Shown one piece after another: positions 7,352 to 17,791 of a DNA stretch of 64,000 nt (position 1 is the first letter of the stretch; every line of letters starts with the position of its first letter). The notes beneath the pieces are model-generated. The model was not told the origin of the DNA. It made no database searches and saw only the letters and a program-made list of their open reading frames with translations. Both the position numbers and the translations under genes were made by a program. Origin of the DNA: Croceibacterium_B sp963811255 (lineage in GTDB: Bacteria > Pseudomonadota > Alphaproteobacteria > Sphingomonadales > Sphingomonadaceae); contig CAWEQI010000002.1 of NCBI GenBank assembly GCA_963811255.1, forward strand, positions 67,696 to 131,695, read 5' to 3'.

Positions 7352-8479
7352 ATGAACGAAATCCGACCCTGGCGCACAATTCACCGGCGCCCGAGTCGCC
7401 AGATCATGGTCGGCAACGTGCCGGTCGGCGGCGATGCGCCGATTACCGTGCAGACGATGACCAACACGCCGACCGAGGACGTCGGCGCGACGATCGACCA
7501 GATCAGGCGCTGCGAGGATGCCGGGGCGGACATCATCCGCGTCTCGTGCCCGACCGCCGCGGCCACCGAGCACCTCGACCGGATCGTCAAGGCGGCGCGC
7601 ATCCCGATCGTCGCTGACATCCATTTCCACTACAAGCGCGCGCTCGAAGCGGCCGACGCCGGGGTGGCGTGCCTGCGGATCAACCCGGGCAACATCGGCT
7701 CGGCCGAGCGGGTCAACGAGGTGGTCAACGCCGCGAAGGCGAACGGCTGCGCGATCCGCATCGGGGTCAATGCTGGCAGCCTCGAGAAGGACCTGCTCGA
7801 AAAATACGGCGAGCCCTGCCCGGAGGCGCTGGTCGAGAGCGCGCTCGACCACATCAAGTTACTGCAGGACCGCGATTTCCACGAATTCAAGGTGGCGGTG
7901 AAGGCCTCCGACGTGTTCCTCGCGGTTGCGGCCTACATGCAGCTCGCCGACGCGGTCGACTGCCCGCTGCACCTCGGCATCACCGAGGCCGGCGGGCTGA
8001 TCGGCGGCACGGTCAAGAGCGCGATCGGCATGGGCAACCTCTTGTGGGCCGGGATCGGCGACACGATCCGCGTCTCGCTCTCGGCCGAGCCGGAAGAGGA
8101 AGTGCGCGTCGGGTTCGAGATCCTCAAGGCGCTCGGCCTCAGGACGCGCGGCGTTCGGGTGGTCAGTTGCCCGAGCTGCGCGCGGCAGGGCTTCGACGTG
8201 ATCCGCACCGTGCAGGCGCTCGAAGACCGGCTGCAGCACATCAAGACGCCGCTCTCGCTCTCGGTGCTCGGCTGCGTAGTCAACGGCCCCGGCGAGGCGC
8301 GCGAGACCGACATCGGCCTGACCGGCGGCGGCGCCGGCAAGCACATGGTCTATCTCGCCGGCGTGACCGACCATCACGTCAAGGACGAGGACATGCTCGA
8401 CCACATCGTCGCGCTGGTCGAGGCCAAGGCGGCCGAGATCGAGGCGGCCGAGGCGGGCTTGGCCGAAGCGGCGGAGTGA
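7352..8479 (+). CDS. ispG: 4-hydroxy-3-methylbut-2-en-1-yl diphosphate synthase (flavodoxin)
   Basis: IspG (GcpE) reductively opens 2-C-methyl-erythritol 2,4-cyclodiphosphate to HMBPP, the penultimate step of the MEP isoprenoid pathway, in the cytoplasm with electrons from flavodoxin or ferredoxin. The 375-residue protein matches the two-domain bacterial form. The N-terminal TIM barrel contains ADIHFHYKRAL and RINPGNIGS. The C-terminal Fe-S domain has the [4Fe-4S] ligands C273-P-S-C276 and C308, and E315 in the signature C-V-V-N-G-P-G-E-A. The ATG at 7352 is preferred over a GTG at 7322 that lies inside the 37-bp repeat. No terminator is evident before the next gene. Confidence 0.97.
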   Translation: MNEIRPWRTIHRRPSRQIMVGNVPVGGDAPITVQTMTNTPTEDVGATIDQIRRCEDAGADIIRVSCPTAAATEHLDRIVKAARIPIVADIHFHYKRALEAADAGVACLRINPGNIGSAERVNEVVNAAKANGCAIRIGVNAGSLEKDLLEKYGEPCPEALVESALDHIKLLQDRDFHEFKVAVKASDVFLAVAAYMQLADAVDCPLHLGITEAGGLIGGTVKSAIGMGNLLWAGIGDTIRVSLSAEPEEEVRVGFEILKALGLRTRGVRVVSCPSCARQGFDVIRTVQALEDRLQHIKTPLSLSVLGCVVNGPGEARETDIGLTGGGAGKHMVYLAGVTDHHVKDEDMLDHIVALVEAKAAEIEAAEAGLAEAAE

Positions 8480-8521
8480 CGCTTTACTCCGCCTTAAGCG
8501 CGCCGGGCTACCCTCGCCGGC

Positions 8522-9040
8522 ATGAAAGGCTTCGCGTTCTCGGTCCTGGCGCTCGCCGCGGCGGTCGCGTTCCTGGCCCCGCACGGCCATGACGCCGCGA
8601 TCCCGCCCGCGCCCGCCCAGGCGGTCGGCTCTGCCGATCACGCCAAGCCGCGCGACAAGCCGGCGTGGTACGGCGGAGCGATGGTGCTCGACCGCGCCGG
8701 CGACGGGCATTTCTACGCCACCGCGCGGATCGACACCGGCGATTACCATATGCTGGTCGACACCGGCGCCAGCGTGGTCGCGCTCACCGGCGACGATGCC
8801 GAGAACATGGGTCTCAGTTGGGACCCCAGCGCCCTCGCTCCGGTGGCTCGCGGGGCGAGCGGCCCGGTGATGGGAGTGCCGGTCACGATCCCGGACATCG
8901 CGGTCGGCGACTTCGAGGCGCACAACGTGCAGGCGGTGATCGTCCCCGATGGCCTCCCCGTCTCGCTGCTCGGCCAGTCGTTCCTCCAGCACGTGCCCAA
9001 CGTCCAGATTGCCGACGACAAGCTGACCCTGTCGAACTGA
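8522..9040 (+). CDS. Retropepsin-like (clan AA) aspartic protease, exported
   Basis: This 172-residue protein begins with an N-terminal hydrophobic signal or anchor (about residues 3-20). A retropepsin-like domain follows, with the single catalytic motif LVDTGASVVALTGDDA (D-T-G) at about residues 78-93 and the family's late hydrophobic-hydrophobic-G element, here SLLGQSFLQ. Such TIGR02281-type proteases act as homodimers, each supplying one Asp. They are periplasmic or membrane-anchored in alphaproteobacteria, with poorly known substrates. The stop overlaps the ATG of the next gene by one base (TGATG), so the two are probably one operon. Confidence 0.88.
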   Translation: MKGFAFSVLALAAAVAFLAPHGHDAAIPPAPAQAVGSADHAKPRDKPAWYGGAMVLDRAGDGHFYATARIDTGDYHMLVDTGASVVALTGDDAENMGLSWDPSALAPVARGASGPVMGVPVTIPDIAVGDFEAHNVQAVIVPDGLPVSLLGQSFLQHVPNVQIADDKLTLSN

Positions 9041-9783
9041 TGACGGTCGGCGGCTTCCTCCCCCGCCGCTGGCGCCCCACTCCCGAAATCGCGCGCCACG
9101 CCGAGGCGATCGCCGGCGTGCTCCATACCGCCCCGCTCGGGCCATCCGACGGCGGGCCGACGATCGTCTCGCTGCTCGGCACCGCCGACGTGCCGCCCTA
9201 TCTCGTGGCGATCAAATCGTTTCACCGCCGGCTCGGCCGCGGGCGCCCGGCCATCGTCGATGACGGCTCGCTCACCGGCGAGGACCGGGCGATCCTCGCC
9301 CATCACTGCGGCGATCCGGAAATCCTGCCGCACCAGGCCGTTCGCCGCGGAGCGTTTCCGGCCGGCGGCGCCTGGGCCTTGCTGCTGACGATCCTCGACC
9401 GCCGGGCCGGACAGTACTGGATCGCGCTCGACCGGCACACCGTGACGCTCGGCCCGGTGCCCGAGATCGCGGCGGCCGTCGCCGGCAACCGCAGCTTCAC
9501 CGCCGCCCGCGCGGGGATCGCCGGCTTCGCGGCCGGAGGCGCCGGTCGAAGCCTGGCCGCTGCGTTCGCCGCCGGCCAGCCCGCCGACGCGACCGCGGCC
9601 GCCGATTTCATCCTCGCCCGCGAACCCGAACCGATCGCCCTACCGCGCGCACGCTACGCCACCTCGGCGGGCGGATCGCGGCCGAAGAGCGCCGCGCTGG
9701 TGCACTTCCCGGCTCCGCATCGCTTCGCCCCTGACGGCTACGCCGATGCCAGCGCGGCCGCGATCGCCGAGCTCGCCCGGTGA
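9040..9783 (+). CDS. Hypothetical protein, possibly glycosyltransferase-like
   Basis: This 247-residue soluble protein is translationally coupled to the protease gene. The segment PYLVAIKSFHRRLGRGRPAIVDDGSLTGEDRAIL recalls nucleotide-sugar transferase folds (a strand ending in D-D-G, then T-x-x-D); it is quoted here only in part as VAIKSFHRRLGRG and IVDDGSLTGED. A later strand, YWIALDRHTVTLGPVPEI, sits where such proteins carry a D-x-D metal site, but here it reads L-D-R-H-T, so the second Asp is missing. The family assignment is tentative and activity may be lost. Nothing nearby supplies a pathway. Confidence 0.6.
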   Translation: MTVGGFLPRRWRPTPEIARHAEAIAGVLHTAPLGPSDGGPTIVSLLGTADVPPYLVAIKSFHRRLGRGRPAIVDDGSLTGEDRAILAHHCGDPEILPHQAVRRGAFPAGGAWALLLTILDRRAGQYWIALDRHTVTLGPVPEIAAAVAGNRSFTAARAGIAGFAAGGAGRSLAAAFAAGQPADATAAADFILAREPEPIALPRARYATSAGGSRPKSAALVHFPAPHRFAPDGYADASAAAIAELAR

Positions 9784-9868
9784 GCATTCGGCTTGCCTCC
9801 GGTGCGGCACGCTTCGGCGTAGCGTCTCGCCGGTTCGTTTCCCGCCCTCGATGAAGGTGTGCTAAGCA

Positions 9869-10498
9869 GTGACCATGGTTCGGGGCCTGAACAGGCGTTC
9901 GTTCATCGCATCGGCGGCCGCCGCGACGGGCGCGCTCGCCCTGCCGGCGCGTCTGCCCGCGCAGCCGCTGACGGTCGACGCCGAGGGCGCCCGCATCCTC
10001 GGCATCGCCCGTCGCGAGATCGCGCGCGGCGGCAGCGTGCTGTGGCGCCGCGACATCGCCGGGATCGCCGACTTCAGCCTGCGCTCGTCGCTGCCCCGCT
10101 TCCACATCGCCAATCTCGAAGCCGGCACGGTCAAGACCTACCTCGTCGCCCACGGGCTCGGCTCGGACCCCGAGCACGACGGCTGGCTGCACTGGTTCTC
10201 GAACGAGCCCGGCTCCAACGCCACCAGCCGCGGGGCCTACATCACCTACGACTGGTATCAGGGCAAATACGGCACCTCGATCCGCCTCGGCGGGCTCGAA
10301 CCGAGCAACTCGAATGCCCTCGACCGCGCCATCGTCATGCACTCGGCCGAATACGCGACGCCCGAATTTGTCGCCGAGCACGGCGTGCTCGGCCGCTCAA
10401 ACGGATGCTTCGCGATGGCGCCCGACGATTTCATGTTCGCCCTGACGCAACTGTCGGGCGGGCGGCTGATCTACGCGGACAAGCTCTCGCTCGCCTGA
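9869..10498 (+). CDS. Murein L,D-transpeptidase catalytic-domain family protein (YkuD_2-like), Tat-exported
   Basis: This 209-residue exported protein has a twin-arginine signal (LNRRSFIASAAAATGAL) and a domain matching the YkuD_2 family. It contains YLVAHGLGSDPEHDG, WFSNEPGSNATSRGAYITYDWYQGK (quoted in part), RLGGLEPSNSNA and the C-terminal IVMHSAEYAT ... GRSNGCFAMAP. The His and the Cys of the SNGC segment are the likely catalytic pair. It probably modifies peptidoglycan cross-links, but this branch is little studied. Start choice is between GTG 9869 and the in-frame ATG 9875. The gene ends 4 bases from the end of the opposite-strand L,D-transpeptidase gene. Confidence 0.83.
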   Translation: MTMVRGLNRRSFIASAAAATGALALPARLPAQPLTVDAEGARILGIARREIARGGSVLWRRDIAGIADFSLRSSLPRFHIANLEAGTVKTYLVAHGLGSDPEHDGWLHWFSNEPGSNATSRGAYITYDWYQGKYGTSIRLGGLEPSNSNALDRAIVMHSAEYATPEFVAEHGVLGRSNGCFAMAPDDFMFALTQLSGGRLIYADKLSLA

Positions 10499-10502
10499 CC
10501 GA

Positions 10503-11870
10503 TCAGCTATTCTGCAGGTCGTCGACGATCGGCACGGCCTTCTCGGTGCTCGTGCGTGTGCGATTGGGAACGCGTGGCGCGTGCAGCGCGGCGAGGACCG
10601 GCGCGTCGCGCCCGTAAAGGTCGTCGAAGGTGGTGAGCTTACCGTCGACGCCACGCCCCATCGTGAAATAAGTGATGTAGACCGGCATCGTCTTCTCGAC
10701 CGGCACGCGGGTGTATTCGCCCGAAGTCGAGATCGCCACCGCCTGATCCTTGGTCGCGCCCTGGCCGAGAATGGCGATGGTCATGCCCAATTCGAGCGCT
10801 CGCTCGGTGCGAATGCAGCCGTGGCTGAGTGCGCGGTTGTCGCGCTTGAACAGGTTGTGATTCGGCGTGTCGTGGAGGAAGATCGAATGCGGGTTGGGCA
10901 TGTCGAGCTTTACCACGCCGAGCGAATTGTTCGGCCCCGGCTGCTGAACCACCCAGATCGTCCCGTCCGAGGCCTTGGTCGCCTTGTACCCCGCCTTCTT
11001 GGCCCAGGCCGGATTGTCGAGCACTTTCTCGCCCAGCCCCTCGCCGACGACGATTGACTGCGGCACCGACCAGGTCGGGTTGAAGATCACGCCCTGGACC
11101 GTGTCGGCGAACTGCGGCGTCGCGTGCCGCCCAGGCTGACCGACGATGGTCTTGTAGGTGCGGATGATGTGGTTGTTGACCGTCAGCCGCAGCTCAAACT
11201 CGGGCACGTTGGCGATCAGGTACTGGCCGCCGAGATCGCGCGGCAGCCAGCGCCAGCGGTCCATGTTGATGCGGATCAGGTCGCGGGTCTTGGTGTCGTT
11301 CGCGGACGTGCTGGCGAGCTCGGTCTTGAGCGCGGCGTAATCCGGGTTCGTCGGATCGAGACCCGCCAGCGTCCCGGCGATATCGTGGCTCGCGAGCGCC
11401 TGGCGCATCACTTGTCCGGTCGGCATCAGGCCGGCATCGGGATCGACCACGAACCACTGCTTGCGGGCATCCATCGGCGTGCGCCCGTCGCGCAGGTCCT
11501 CGACCAGCCAGGCGAAGCTCTGGCTCGCCAGTTGGTCAAGCTCGGGCCCGGCACCGAAAGCGATCGCCTGCTGGAGCGCGTCGGGATTGTAGTCCTGCGG
11601 GTCGAGTCCCTCGTCGCCGATCGCCCGGATCGCCGCGAGCAGGCCCTGGGCGTCGGCGACGCTCCAGGTCTGGACCGCCGGGTATTTCGGAGCGGGCGCC
11701 GCTTCGGTGGGCGCCGCCGGGCTCGCGGTCACCGGAACGGCGTCGGTTTCCAGAACCTTCTGCGGCAGCACCTTGTCGAACAGAGTGTCGGTGTCGGTCG
11801 TCGCCTGCGCCAGGGCGGGGCTCGCCAGCGCGAGCGCCCCCAGCGGAAGAATTCGCGCGAAATGTCTCAT
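10503..11870 (-). CDS. L,D-transpeptidase (YcbB/LdtD-like)
   Basis: This 455-residue periplasmic protein has a cleavable signal peptide (ALALASPALAQA). A Pro/Ala-rich linker follows, then a helical scaffold region (about residues 65-200) and a YkuD catalytic domain. The domain's signature is HDTPNHNLF followed by S-H-G-C-I-R at residues 349-354, with C352 as nucleophile. The family forms 3-3 cross-links in peptidoglycan using a tetrapeptide donor. I see no separate peptidoglycan-binding domain, which YcbB itself carries. It converges tail to tail with the other L,D-transpeptidase-family gene. A long C-terminal tail follows the catalytic Cys. Confidence 0.9.
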   Translation of the reverse strand: MRHFARILPLGALALASPALAQATTDTDTLFDKVLPQKVLETDAVPVTASPAAPTEAAPAPKYPAVQTWSVADAQGLLAAIRAIGDEGLDPQDYNPDALQQAIAFGAGPELDQLASQSFAWLVEDLRDGRTPMDARKQWFVVDPDAGLMPTGQVMRQALASHDIAGTLAGLDPTNPDYAALKTELASTSANDTKTRDLIRINMDRWRWLPRDLGGQYLIANVPEFELRLTVNNHIIRTYKTIVGQPGRHATPQFADTVQGVIFNPTWSVPQSIVVGEGLGEKVLDNPAWAKKAGYKATKASDGTIWVVQQPGPNNSLGVVKLDMPNPHSIFLHDTPNHNLFKRDNRALSHGCIRTERALELGMTIAILGQGATKDQAVAISTSGEYTRVPVEKTMPVYITYFTMGRGVDGKLTTFDDLYGRDAPVLAALHAPRVPNRTRTSTEKAVPIVDDLQNS

Positions 11871-11994
11871 CGAGTGACCTGTTCGCCGCCGGGCCGAGCC
11901 CGAGCCGGCGCCTCCTGACGCCCCATTTACACCTGTTCGCCGCGCACCATCAACCGCCGCTGCTGTCTGGCGGCTGAATCGTCCACCGCCGGGC

Positions 11995-12162
11995 CTAGGA
12001 TCGAGGTGCGCTCACCGTCGCCTCGTTCGGCTGGTGCTCGCCGGCGATCTTATGCCAGATCAGGCCCACGGCGCCGCCGGCGAACGCCGCCAGCGCCAGC
12101 GCCAGCGCCATTGGAATGACGTGGATCGGGTCGCGCGGGCGTCCCGGAGGGCCGATGGGCAT
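11995..12162 (-). CDS. Small single-span membrane protein
   Basis: A 55-residue frame has one transmembrane helix (IPMALALALAAFAGGAVGLIW), a proline-rich N-terminus and a polar C-terminus. I chose the start at 12162 because GGAAGGA sits about eight bases upstream. The family is unrecognised. It is divergent from acnA, with about 170 bases between the starts. Its small size means coding status rests on the ribosome site and the clean hydrophobic helix. Confidence 0.6.
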   Translation of the reverse strand: MPIGPPGRPRDPIHVIPMALALALAAFAGGAVGLIWHKIAGEHQPNEATVSAPRS

Positions 12163-12331
12163 TCGCCAAGTTCCTTCCAGGCTCCGCAACTAGCGCCCGG
12201 CAGCGCCGGTTCCAACCCGCCGCCCTTGATTTTGCCGCTCTGAGCGCGCAGGTGCCGCGCAACTTCCGGCCTCTCATTTGCGCGGCTCCGCGATAATCCG
12301 GCCGGATCCGAAATAGGAGGCAAGCGCCGCA

Positions 12332-15007
<2,676 letters not shown>

Positions 15008-15014
15008 CCGAAAA

Positions 15015-15038
15015 AGGGCGGCCCGTCAGGACCGCCCT
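15015..15038 (+). terminator. Hairpin after acnA
   Basis: AGGGCGG pairs with CCGCCCT (7-bp stem, 10-base loop) starting 8 bases after the acnA stop, with an A-run before it and a short C/T-rich stretch after. It could serve both acnA and, from the other side, the convergent PEP-CTERM gene. Confidence 0.65.
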
Positions 15039-15064
15039 CCCCTCCTTGACATCGGCTGCACGGG

Positions 15065-16000
15065 TCAGGCGGCCGGTTGCGCGGCCTTCTTGCGGCGCCG
15101 GCCGAACGTCGCCAGCGCGCCGATTGCGAAGAGAGCCAGCATCGGCGGCTCGGGAACCTGCGTGCCCGAACTGGTGCTAGTGCTGCCGCTGGTCGAGCTG
15201 GAGCCGCTGGTCGAACTTGAAGTCGACGAACTCGACGAACTGGAGGTCGAGGAGCTAGTCGAGCTCGACGTCGAGGTGCTCGAGGTAATGTTGCCCGAGG
15301 TCGAGGTGCTGGTCGAGACGTTGCCCGACGAAGACGACGTGCTCGTGCTGGTGATGCCGCCAGTGCTGGTGGTCGTCGTGCTGGTGATCCCGCCGGTGCT
15401 GGTCGAGGTCGAGCTGCCGCCGGTCGAGGTCGAGGTGGACGAGCCGCCGGTGGAGGTGGACGTCGAGCTGCCGTTGACGTTGATCACGGTCCCGCCGCTG
15501 CTGCTCGAGCTGCCCGACGAGGAGCCGCTGGACGTCGTCGTCGAACTGATCGATACGCTGCCGCCGCTCGACCCCCCGAAGAAGCCGCCGAAGAACCCGC
15601 CGCCGAAGCCGCCGAAGCCGCTCGAGCCGCCGATCACCACCGGGGTGCCGCCGCCGCCGCTGATCACCGGGGCCGGTGCGGGCAGCGGCAACGGCACGGG
15701 CGCCATCGCAAACTGCTGCTCTTCCATGCAGACCTGCTCGCCGTTGCGGGTGACCAGTTGCTTGGGCGCCTTGCACTCGTAGGTGACGACGTGCTGGACG
15801 GTCTTGATCCGGTGCGGGATCGTCCGCCGGTGCACGGTCTTGACGTATTTGACCGGCTTGGTCGTCTTCGTTGGCTTGACCGTCTTCACGTACTTGCTTT
15901 GCGCCGCCGGAGCTTCCGCGACATGGACCGCGCCGCCAACGGCGAGCGCGCCGCCGGCCGCGACAGCGGACAGTTTCGCCAGGGCCATTCGTACCGACAT
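15065..16000 (-). CDS. PEP-CTERM sorted surface protein, Ser/Thr-rich
   Basis: This 311-residue exported protein has an N-terminal signal (AKLSAVAAGGALAVGGAVHVAEA) and a basic YVKTVKPTKTTKP segment. A glycine/phenylalanine-rich linker comes next, then a low-complexity Ser/Thr/Gly stretch of roughly 150 residues. The stretch includes repeated units such as GGSSTSTST (three copies) and GGITST. The end is a canonical PEP-CTERM tail: V-P-E-P, a hydrophobic helix (MLALFAIGALATF) and a basic RRRKK. The family is sorted by exosortase and linked to exopolysaccharide or biofilm matrices; no exosortase gene lies in this window. The Ser/Thr tract is a likely O-glycosylation region (inference). Confidence 0.88.
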   Translation of the reverse strand: MSVRMALAKLSAVAAGGALAVGGAVHVAEAPAAQSKYVKTVKPTKTTKPVKYVKTVHRRTIPHRIKTVQHVVTYECKAPKQLVTRNGEQVCMEEQQFAMAPVPLPLPAPAPVISGGGGTPVVIGGSSGFGGFGGGFFGGFFGGSSGGSVSISSTTTSSGSSSGSSSSSGGTVINVNGSSTSTSTGGSSTSTSTGGSSTSTSTGGITSTTTTSTGGITSTSTSSSSGNVSTSTSTSGNITSSTSTSSSTSSSTSSSSSSSTSSSTSGSSSTSGSTSTSSGTQVPEPPMLALFAIGALATFGRRRKKAAQPAA

Positions 16001-16230
16001 GGTTGTTCTCTCAGCTTCGACGGGATTAGCCTGACCGCCCCGAAATGGCCGGCACGGCGTTACCCGTTGCTGCCAAGAACAGGCGAATTCCGCGGTTGCG
16101 CAATGCGGTTAACCATGATTCGGCTGTCCCGAAGCGGGAATTCCGGCCCGAATCCGCGGCTTGGACCCGGTTTGTCCCACTCTGGAACCGAACCGGGGGC
16201 GTTTCCGAAACCTTTGTTAACCCGATCCGC

Positions 16231-17268
16231 TCACTTCCCCGCGCCCCCCGGATCGAACAACCCCGCCTGGGAGCCGCTCGGCGGCGCGAGGCCGAGGTGC
16301 TGCCAGCCGGCGTCGTTGAGGCAGCGCCCGCGAGCGGTGCGGGCGACCAGGCCGAGCTGGATCAGGAATGGTTCGACCACGTCCTCGATGGTGTCGCGCG
16401 GCTCGGCGAGGCCGGCGGCGAGGGTTTCGACCCCGACCGGGCCGCCCTTGTAGGTCTCGGCGATCATCGTGAGATAGCGCCGGTCCATCGCGTCGAGCCC
16501 GAGCCCGTCGACTTCGAGCTTGTTCAAGGCCTGGTCGGCCACCTCGGCGGTGACCGTCGGCGCCCCGGCCACGTGAGCGAAATCGCGCACCCGGCGCAGC
16601 AACCGACCGGCCACGCGCGGCGTCCCCCGCGCGCGGCGGGCGATCTCGCGCGCGCCCCCAGTGTCGATGGCGACGCCGAGCTTGTCGGCCCCGCGGGTCA
16701 CCACCTGCTGCAGCTCGGCGACGGTGTAGAAGTTCAAGCGCACCGGGATGCCGAAGCGGTCGCGCAAGGGCGTGGTCAGCAGGCCCTGGCGAGTGGTGGC
16801 GCCGATCAGGGTGAACGGCGGCAAGTCGATCCGCACGCTGCGCGCGCTGGGCCCCTCGCCGATGATCAGGTCGAGCGCGCGGTCCTCCATCGCCGGATAC
16901 AGCACCTCCTCGACCACCGGATTGAGCCGGTGGATCTCGTCGATGAACAGCACGTCGTGCGGCTCGAGGTTGGTGAGGAGCGCGGCGAGATCGCCGGTCT
17001 TGCCGATCACCGGCCCGCTGGTGGCGCGAAAGCCGACGCCCATCTCGCGCGCGACGATCTGCGCCAGCGTGGTCTTGCCGAGGCCCGGGGGGCCATGGAA
17101 CAGCACATGATCCATCGCCTCGCCGCGTCCGCGCGCCGCCTCGATGAACACCCGCAGGTTCTCCCGCGCCGCCTCCTGCCCGACGAACTCGCCGAGCGTC
17201 TTGGGGCGCAGGGCGGCGTCGGCGTCCTCCGGCTGGCGTTGGGGGGAGAGGGCGGGGTTATCGGTCAT
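16231..17268 (-). CDS. ruvB: Holliday junction branch migration helicase RuvB
   Basis: This is the 345-residue AAA+ motor that drives branch migration with RuvA. It shows the RuvB Walker A (GPPGLGKTT), Walker B (LFIDEIHRL), sensor I (IGATTRQG) and the C-terminal winged-helix arginine region (RGTPRVAGRLLRRVRDFA). In most relatives it directly follows ruvA on the same strand. Here about 520 bases, holding an opposite-strand GIY-YIG gene and three palindromic repeats, separate the ruvA stop from the ruvB start. Confidence 0.97.
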   Translation of the reverse strand: MTDNPALSPQRQPEDADAALRPKTLGEFVGQEAARENLRVFIEAARGRGEAMDHVLFHGPPGLGKTTLAQIVAREMGVGFRATSGPVIGKTGDLAALLTNLEPHDVLFIDEIHRLNPVVEEVLYPAMEDRALDLIIGEGPSARSVRIDLPPFTLIGATTRQGLLTTPLRDRFGIPVRLNFYTVAELQQVVTRGADKLGVAIDTGGAREIARRARGTPRVAGRLLRRVRDFAHVAGAPTVTAEVADQALNKLEVDGLGLDAMDRRYLTMIAETYKGGPVGVETLAAGLAEPRDTIEDVVEPFLIQLGLVARTARGRCLNDAGWQHLGLAPPSGSQAGLFDPGGAGK

Positions 17269-17290
17269 GCGTTGGGCGCTTGGAGCTCGA

Positions 17291-17318
17291 TGGATGCTGA
17301 AACGAGTTCAGCATGACG
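17291..17318 (+). repeat. Palindromic repeat family B, copy 1
   Basis: TGCTGAA and TTCAGCA form a 7-bp stem around ACGAG; the conserved flanks are ATGGA before and TGACG after. Copies 2 and 3 flank the GIY-YIG gene. The stem bases vary while pairing is kept, as expected of a REP-type element. It lies just upstream of the ruvB start. Confidence 0.8.
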
Positions 17319-17365
17319 AACTGGGGAGGTGAGGCGGAGAAGCGGGACCGTTTCAAATCTTTCTT

Positions 17366-17396
17366 CGTCACCCTGAACTTGTTTCAGGGTCCATTT
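17366..17396 (-). repeat. Palindromic repeat family B, copy 2 (inverted)
   Basis: CCCTGAA and TTCAGGG pair around CTTGT, and the flanks CGTCA and TCCAT are the reverse complements of those in copies 1 and 3. It lies 19 bases ahead of the GIY-YIG start codon. Confidence 0.85.
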
Positions 17397-17414
17397 GGCC
17401 GCACGCTCCCTCCG

Positions 17415-17750
17415 ATGCGGGAAGAGCGGCAGCCTTGCGTATATCTCTTGGCGAACGGGTACTACGGCGCGATCTACATCGGCGTCACATCCAACCTCCT
17501 GCAGCGGCTGGTGCAGCATCGCAAGGGGCTGCTGCCGGGGTTCACGAGCCGCTACGAGGTCCACCGGCTGGTCCGCTTCGAGATGTTCGGCGACATGGAG
17601 CGCGCAATTCTGCGCGAGAAGCAGCTCAAGCGGTGGCATCGACCATGGAAGATCAACCTGATCAATACCGAGAACCCGCAGTGGGTCGATCTTGCGGTGG
17701 GGTTGGGTCTGCCGCCGCTGGAGCCGAGCGGGGGGCGGAATGGATCCTGA
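17415..17750 (+). CDS. GIY-YIG single-domain endonuclease-like protein
   Basis: This 111-residue protein consists of one GIY-YIG nuclease domain: CVYLLANGYYGAIYIGVTSN supplies the two tyrosine motifs, R and H follow in LLQRLVQHRKG, and a C-terminal Glu/Asn region (LINTENPQWVD) carries the likely metal ligand. This compact type (YhbQ/UPF0213-like) has a poorly known function, possibly DNA repair or element mobility. I chose ATG 17415; a longer frame to 17313 only translates the repeat. The gene is on the strand opposite to ruvB and ruvA, between them, and is bounded by inverted copies of a palindromic repeat, the right copy overlapping its last codons. This arrangement suggests an inserted unit. 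Confidence 0.88.
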   Translation: MREERQPCVYLLANGYYGAIYIGVTSNLLQRLVQHRKGLLPGFTSRYEVHRLVRFEMFGDMERAILREKQLKRWHRPWKINLINTENPQWVDLAVGLGLPPLEPSGGRNGS

Positions 17751-17768
17751 AACAAGTTCAGGATGACG
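17740..17768 (+). repeat. Palindromic repeat family B, copy 3
   Basis: TCCTGAA and TTCAGGA pair around ACAAG with flanks ATGGA and TGACG. It is nearly the exact reverse complement of copy 2, so the GIY-YIG gene sits between terminal inverted repeats of about 30 bases. It overlaps the end of that gene's reading frame. Confidence 0.85.
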
Positions 17769-17791
17769 TCTTGGGGATGGTGTGGTGAGCA

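Noticed and set aside
15170..15560. CRISPR-like or satellite repeat array
   Set aside because: The periodic sequence is the Ser/Thr/Gly coding repeat of the PEP-CTERM protein; there are no spacers and units are codon-phased.
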